Of a stretch of DNA of 20,984 nt, positions 17,990-20,984 are shown piece after piece. Numbering within the stretch: the stretch's first letter is position 1; the number at the start of each line of letters is the position of its first letter. The notes under the pieces were generated by a model. It made no database searches. It was not told where the DNA came from and worked only from the letters and a program-made list of their open reading frames with translations. Location: the IMG/VR virus record IMGVR_UViG_3300020159_001039, positions 1-20,984 of that record, one strand, 5' to 3'. Source of the DNA: a virus. Both the position numbers and the translations under genes were made by a program.

Positions 17990-18682
17990 ATGAGTTTGGA
18001 TAAAAGAATATTAGAAGAATTAAAAAGATTTAATCAAATTAATTCGTACATCTTAAATGAACAGGATGTTCCCCCACCACCAGTAGATGATGCTGCTTTA
18101 CCACCTGCAGAAGGTGAGGTACCACCACCACCCGCAGGTGATGTAACTGCACCACCGGCAGATGCAACTGCACCACCGGCAGACGCAACCGCACCACCAG
18201 CAGAAGGTGATGCGATTCCTGAGCCTGTTGATATCGCGAATGATCCTGATGTTGAAGAAGTGGGTGTTGAAGATGAAGGTGAAGAAGGTGATGCTGAAGA
18301 GATTGATATTACCGACCTCGTAACATCCCAACAAGAAATCCAAGCAAAACAAGATGAGTTTATGGATGGTATATTTTCTAAATTAGATGATTTAGAAAGT
18401 AAATTATCACACATGGATAAAATTATGGATAAGATTAATAGTCTTGAAACTAAGTTTGATAAATATCGAGAAAAAACACCTGAAGAAAAATTAATGTTAC
18501 GTTCCTTGGATTCTTACCCGTACAATCAAAAATTAACCGATTTCTTTGATGATAAAAAAGGGGAAATGGAAGAAACAGGTAAAAATGAATATGTGTTAAC
18601 TTCAGATGAAGTTGAAAATTTTTCACCAAACGAAGTTAAAAAAACATTTAACATTTACGACGAAAACGACAACGCATTGTAA
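17990..18682 (+). CDS. Hypothetical Ala/Pro-repeat, acidic, coiled-coil protein
   Basis: This 230-residue protein has no recognised family. Residues 1-22 form a charged helix (DKRILEELKRF). Residues 26-76 are Pro/Ala-rich and include tandem APPADAT units. Residues about 77-105 are strongly acidic (EDEGEEGDAEE). Residues about 108-160 are a likely coiled coil with leucine/isoleucine spacing (IFSKLDDLESKL, IMDKINSLETKF). The C-terminus is charged and contains LDSYPYNQKLTDFF. The layout of flexible linker plus coiled coil suggests a scaffold or structural role, but this is a guess. It is followed by a strong terminator, ending the tail-side transcription unit. The Pro/Ala part is G+C-richer than its surroundings because of the repeat codons. 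Confidence 0.7.
   Translation: MSLDKRILEELKRFNQINSYILNEQDVPPPPVDDAALPPAEGEVPPPPAGDVTAPPADATAPPADATAPPAEGDAIPEPVDIANDPDVEEVGVEDEGEEGDAEEIDITDLVTSQQEIQAKQDEFMDGIFSKLDDLESKLSHMDKIMDKINSLETKFDKYREKTPEEKLMLRSLDSYPYNQKLTDFFDDKKGEMEETGKNEYVLTSDEVENFSPNEVKKTFNIYDENDNAL
18149..18211 (+). repeat. 3 x 21-bp tandem repeat (APPADAT)
   Basis: Three 21-base units start at 18149, 18170 and 18191 (GCACCACCGGCAGATGCAACT and variants). The first two differ at two bases, and the third diverges after the first 13 bases. They encode APPADAT, APPADAT and APPAEGD. Further degenerate PPAEGE-type units lie upstream. The near-identity suggests recent slippage-type expansion. Confidence 0.85.
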
Positions 18683-18698
18683 TATAAAAATAAGTTTT

Positions 18699-18725
18699 AA
18701 AGGGACTCTTAAGGTCCCTTTTTTT
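18699..18725 (+). terminator. Rho-independent terminator
   Basis: An AAAGGGAC arm (18699-18706) pairs with GTCCCTTT (18714-18721) around a 7-base loop and is followed by a T-run to 18725. It separates the tail-side unit from the gp32-like unit. Confidence 0.88.
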
Positions 18726-18736
18726 ATGCCCTTTCG

Positions 18737-18767
18737 TTTGACATTCTAGTATTTATACCTATATTTG
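18737..18767 (+). promoter_or_regulatory. Bacteroidetes-consensus promoter of the gp32-like gene
   Basis: TTTG at 18737-18740, exactly 19 bases, then TATATTTG at 18760-18767. This is a full match to the Bacteroidetes promoter consensus (TTTG, 19-21 bases, TAnnTTTG). Transcription would start around 18773-18776, giving an A/U-rich leader of about 27-30 bases before ATG 18803. A TATTTATA sits between the two boxes at 18750-18757. Confidence 0.7.
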
Positions 18768-18802
18768 ATGTAGATAAAAGAGTAATAATTAAAAATTTAT
18801 TT

Positions 18803-19660
18803 ATGGCAAATTCAGTATTAGATTCAGTACTTGCGCAGTACGAAAAGAACGCACAACCAAGTGGTTCACAGAGAACAAGTATCTCACAAGAAGACAGATT
18901 AAAGAAATATTTTTCTGCAATCTTAATGAAAAACGAAACATCCGCACAGCGTCGAGTTCGTATTTTACCTACAAAAGATGGTTCATCACCATTTGTTGAA
19001 GTTTGGTACCACGAGATTATGGTAAACGGACAATGGGTTAAGTTGTATGACCCTGACAAAAATGACAACGAGCGTTCCCCACTTACAGAAGTTTATAACG
19101 AACTTATTCAAACGGGTAAAAAAGAAGACAAAGAATTGGCATCACAATACCGTTCACGTTTATTCTACATCGTTAGAGTGATTGACCGTGACAACGAACA
19201 AGACGGTGTTAAATTTTGGAGATTCAAACACAATTACAAAAACGAAGGTATCTTGGATAAAATCCTTCCTATTTGGAAAGCTAAAGGTGATATTACAGAT
19301 GCTGAAAAAGGTCGTGACTTAATTATCGAACTTAAGAAGGCTAAAACACCACAAGGAAAAGAGTACACAGTAATCCAAACAGTTATGTACGATGACCCTG
19401 CATTACTTCACGAAGATAAAGAAATCATGAGTGGATGGTTGGAAGATGAGTTAACATGGAATGACGTATATTCTAAAAAACCTGTTGAGTATTTAGAGGC
19501 AATTGCAATCGGAGAAACTCCAATGTGGAGTACAGAACTTAAGAAATATGTCTATGGTGAAACTGCCGACATTTCTCTTGGTGGTTCAAATTCAAAAGAA
19601 GAGGTTCCTGTAGTAGACCCACAAGCTGACGAAGAGCCGGCGGAGGATTTACCATTCTAA
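18803..19660 (+). CDS. Single-stranded DNA-binding protein (gp32-like)
   Basis: This 285-residue protein is close to T4 gp32 (301 residues) in length and layout. It has a basic N-terminal helix region with an RLKKYFSAI segment, an OB-fold core opening with RRVRILPTKDG (residues about 50-60) and including WYHEIMVNGQWVKLYDP, a central FWRFKHNYKNEGI, and an acidic C-terminal tail. It would coat ssDNA and organise replication and recombination. Two things are odd. There are no cysteines at all, so the gp32 zinc site is absent; His70 may align with a zinc His, but DPDKNDNERSP (83-93) stands where Cys ligands would be expected. The C-terminus is EEPAEDLPF, like a bacterial SSB tip. It has its own promoter and terminator, and the leader is A/U-rich, which would suit gp32-type translational autoregulation, though this is not shown. 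Confidence 0.85.
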   Translation: MANSVLDSVLAQYEKNAQPSGSQRTSISQEDRLKKYFSAILMKNETSAQRRVRILPTKDGSSPFVEVWYHEIMVNGQWVKLYDPDKNDNERSPLTEVYNELIQTGKKEDKELASQYRSRLFYIVRVIDRDNEQDGVKFWRFKHNYKNEGILDKILPIWKAKGDITDAEKGRDLIIELKKAKTPQGKEYTVIQTVMYDDPALLHEDKEIMSGWLEDELTWNDVYSKKPVEYLEAIAIGETPMWSTELKKYVYGETADISLGGSNSKEEVPVVDPQADEEPAEDLPF

Positions 19661-19677
19661 TCTCATAAAAGATTAAT

Positions 19678-19711
19678 GATAAGCCTCATATTGTGTGGGG
19701 CTTATCTTTTT
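19678..19711 (+). terminator. Rho-independent terminator between gp32-like and UvsX-like genes
   Basis: An 11-bp stem (GATAAGCCTCA at 19678-19688 with TGGGGCTTATC at 19696-19706, one wobble) around a 7-base loop, followed by five Ts. It probably makes gp32 transcripts more abundant than the downstream recombinase message. Confidence 0.88.
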
Positions 19712-19724
19712 AACAAAAAATAAT

Positions 19725-20732
19725 ATGGCAATTAAAAAAAACGATTTCAGTTCATTAAAGAAGAAATTTTCCACATCTGCAAAATATAAACCACAAAGAT
19801 TCTTCGATCTTGGTGCTCCGTTTTTAGATGCTGTTGGTTTACCTGGTCCTGCTATGGGACATATTAATATGTTTCTTGGTCACTCGGATACTGGAAAAAC
19901 AACTGCGTTAGTTAAAACTGCGGTCGATTCACAGAAAAAAGGAATCCTTCCTGTGTTTATTATTACAGAACAGAAATGGTCATTTGAACATGCCAAACTA
20001 ATGGGGTTTGAATGTGAAGAAGTTGTTGACACCGAAACAGGTGAATTAGAATGGGATGGTTTTTACATCTTCAACAACAACTTTGATTACATCGAACAAA
20101 TCACAGATTACATTAATAGTTTATTAGACGCACAAGAAAAGGGTGATTTAGATTATTCATTATGTATCATGTGGGATTCAGTTGGTTCGGTTCCTTGTAA
20201 AATGACTTATGAAGGTAAAGGTGGAAAACAACACAATGCAAGTGTTTTGGCAGACAAGATCGGTATGGGAATTAACCAACGTATATCAGGTTCACGTAAA
20301 TCTGATTCAAAATACGAAAACACCCTTATCATTGTTAATCAGCCGTGGGTTGAGTTACCTGACAACCCTTTTGGACAACCTAAAATTAAGGCTAAAGGTG
20401 GAGAGGCGATTTGGTTAAACTCATCTTTGGTATTCTTATTCGGAAATCAAAAAGGTGCTGGTACTACAAAGATTACCGCAACAAAAGACAAACGAACAGT
20501 TAAGTTTGCGTCAAGAACAAAGGTGTCGGTTATGAAAAACCACATCAATGGACTTGGATTTGAAGATGGTAAAATCATTGTAACACCACACGGGTTTTTA
20601 CCTGGAAAAGAATCTTCCGAAGAAAAGGCATCTATTGAACAATACAAAAAAGAATATGCCGAGTATTGGAAGGAAATTATCGGAGTTGATGGTGACTTCG
20701 ATTTGAGAGCAGAAAAAGAAGAAGTAGAGTAG
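19725..20732 (+). CDS. UvsX/RecA-type recombinase
   Basis: This 335-residue protein is a RecA-family strand-exchange protein, most like phage UvsX. It has a Walker A GHSDTGKT (residues 52-59), a glutamate after the β-strand in IITEQKW (Glu82, in the position of the RecA catalytic Glu), a Walker B-like SLCIMWDSVGS (Asp151), and LIIVNQPW followed by a loop and KAKGGEAIW. It would form filaments on ssDNA coated by gp32 and drive recombination-dependent replication. T4 UvsX is 391 residues, so this is shorter. The ATG at 19725 is chosen; an upstream GTG at 19695 lies inside the terminator hairpin and adds ten unlikely residues. The C-terminus is acidic (AEKEEVE), as in other RecA proteins. Confidence 0.88.
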   Translation: MAIKKNDFSSLKKKFSTSAKYKPQRFFDLGAPFLDAVGLPGPAMGHINMFLGHSDTGKTTALVKTAVDSQKKGILPVFIITEQKWSFEHAKLMGFECEEVVDTETGELEWDGFYIFNNNFDYIEQITDYINSLLDAQEKGDLDYSLCIMWDSVGSVPCKMTYEGKGGKQHNASVLADKIGMGINQRISGSRKSDSKYENTLIIVNQPWVELPDNPFGQPKIKAKGGEAIWLNSSLVFLFGNQKGAGTTKITATKDKRTVKFASRTKVSVMKNHINGLGFEDGKIIVTPHGFLPGKESSEEKASIEQYKKEYAEYWKEIIGVDGDFDLRAEKEEVE

Positions 20733-20753
20733 TAACAATTTAAAAGACGACGA

Positions 20754-20984
20754 GTGTCAAAAACATTATTGGTTGATGGGAACAATCTATTGAAGATTGG
20801 GTTTCATGGTGTGAGAGAGTTCTACAATGGGGGACAACACGTCGGAGGTATTTGGCATTTTTTAAATACCTTAAGAAAATTCATTGAAGAATCTAACTTT
20901 ACTAAAGTTGTGGTATTTTGGGATAGTCAAACAGGCTCTTCTCAGAGAAGACTAATCTATCCCAAGTACAAACTTAATCGAAAA
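20754..20984 (+). CDS. 5'-3' nuclease of the FEN/RNase H (T4 rnh) family, 5' part only
   Basis: An open frame of 77 codons runs to the window edge. It starts at GTG 20754; an in-frame stop at 20733 and no ATG between them make GTG the only sensible early start. Residues: LLVDGNNLLKIGF (metal-binding Asp in the DGNN motif), GGIWHFLNTLRKFI, VVVFWDSQTGSSQRR (second acidic site), then IYPKYKLNRK, which matches the family's YKxNR helix. T4 RNase H removes RNA primers and flaps during lagging-strand synthesis and cooperates with gp32, encoded just upstream here. The protein is cut off by the window end and not by mutation. It begins 21 bases after the UvsX stop. Confidence 0.85.
   Translation, partial: MSKTLLVDGNNLLKIGFHGVREFYNGGQHVGGIWHFLNTLRKFIEESNFTKVVVFWDSQTGSSQRRLIYPKYKLNRK

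Noticed and set aside
18034-18414. Minus-strand open frame rich in Ser/Gly/Ala
   Set aside because: It is the antisense of the Pro/Ala repeat and acidic coding region; low complexity explains the absence of stops.
19695-19724. GTG start ten codons upstream for the UvsX-like gene
   Set aside because: It falls within the 3' arm of the terminator hairpin, and the added residues (GLIFLTKNN) look like translated terminator; ATG 19725 has a suitable A/T-rich leader.
20447-20785. Minus-strand open frame of 112 codons
   Set aside because: Antisense to the UvsX-like gene and to the start of the nuclease gene, which both carry recognisable motifs.

Overview
The window looks like part of the genome of a contractile-tailed (T4-like) phage of a Bacteroidetes host. 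It is A+T-rich by eye. Every supported gene lies on the + strand, genes are tightly packed, and several overlap by 1 to 41 bases. Two things point to Bacteroidetes. The gene 32-like region has a promoter matching the Bacteroidetes consensus (TTTG, 19 bases, TATATTTG), and gene starts are preceded by A/T-rich stretches instead of strong Shine-Dalgarno sites. The T4-like assignment rests on a gp19-type tail tube, a gp26/gp51-type chaperone pair, a tape measure, a gp53/LysM-type baseplate protein, gp32, UvsX and an RNase H-type 5' nuclease, all judged by reading and not by database search.

Layout. Bases 1-114 hold the tail end of an upstream gene and a leader. Bases 115-17727 are the tail and baseplate module: tail tube (115-603), terminator, gp26-like chaperone (699-1451) with an overlapping gp51-like reading frame (1411-1590) probably reached by frameshifting, tape measure (1619-3571), a 2170-residue baseplate protein (3613-10125), a 105-residue LysM/gp53-like protein (10125-10442) and a 2431-residue baseplate hub-like protein (10432-17727). 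The three baseplate genes overlap and are probably translationally coupled. Bases 17754-18682 carry two unrecognised small genes, the second with an Ala/Pro repeat, an acidic stretch and a coiled coil, followed by a strong terminator. Bases 18737-20984 are the start of the DNA replication/recombination module: gp32-like ssDNA-binding protein, terminator, UvsX-like recombinase, and the first 77 codons of a FEN/RNase H-like 5' nuclease that runs off the window.

How the genes work together. The first half should build the tail. The chaperone pair would coat the tape measure, tube subunits polymerise on a baseplate made mainly from two giant multidomain proteins, and hub-like segments in the 2431-residue protein probably seat the tube and spike. 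The second half supplies ssDNA protection, strand exchange and primer or flap removal.

The most interesting points are: a probable +1 (or -2) frameshift joining gp26-like and gp51-like parts; an OmpA-like domain and seven to eight degenerate repeats inside the 2170-residue baseplate protein; a possible degenerate wall-hydrolase-like domain at the end of the 2431-residue protein; a cysteine-free gp32 ending in a bacterial SSB-like DLPF tip; and a recurring TATTTAT motif before most transcription-unit starts.
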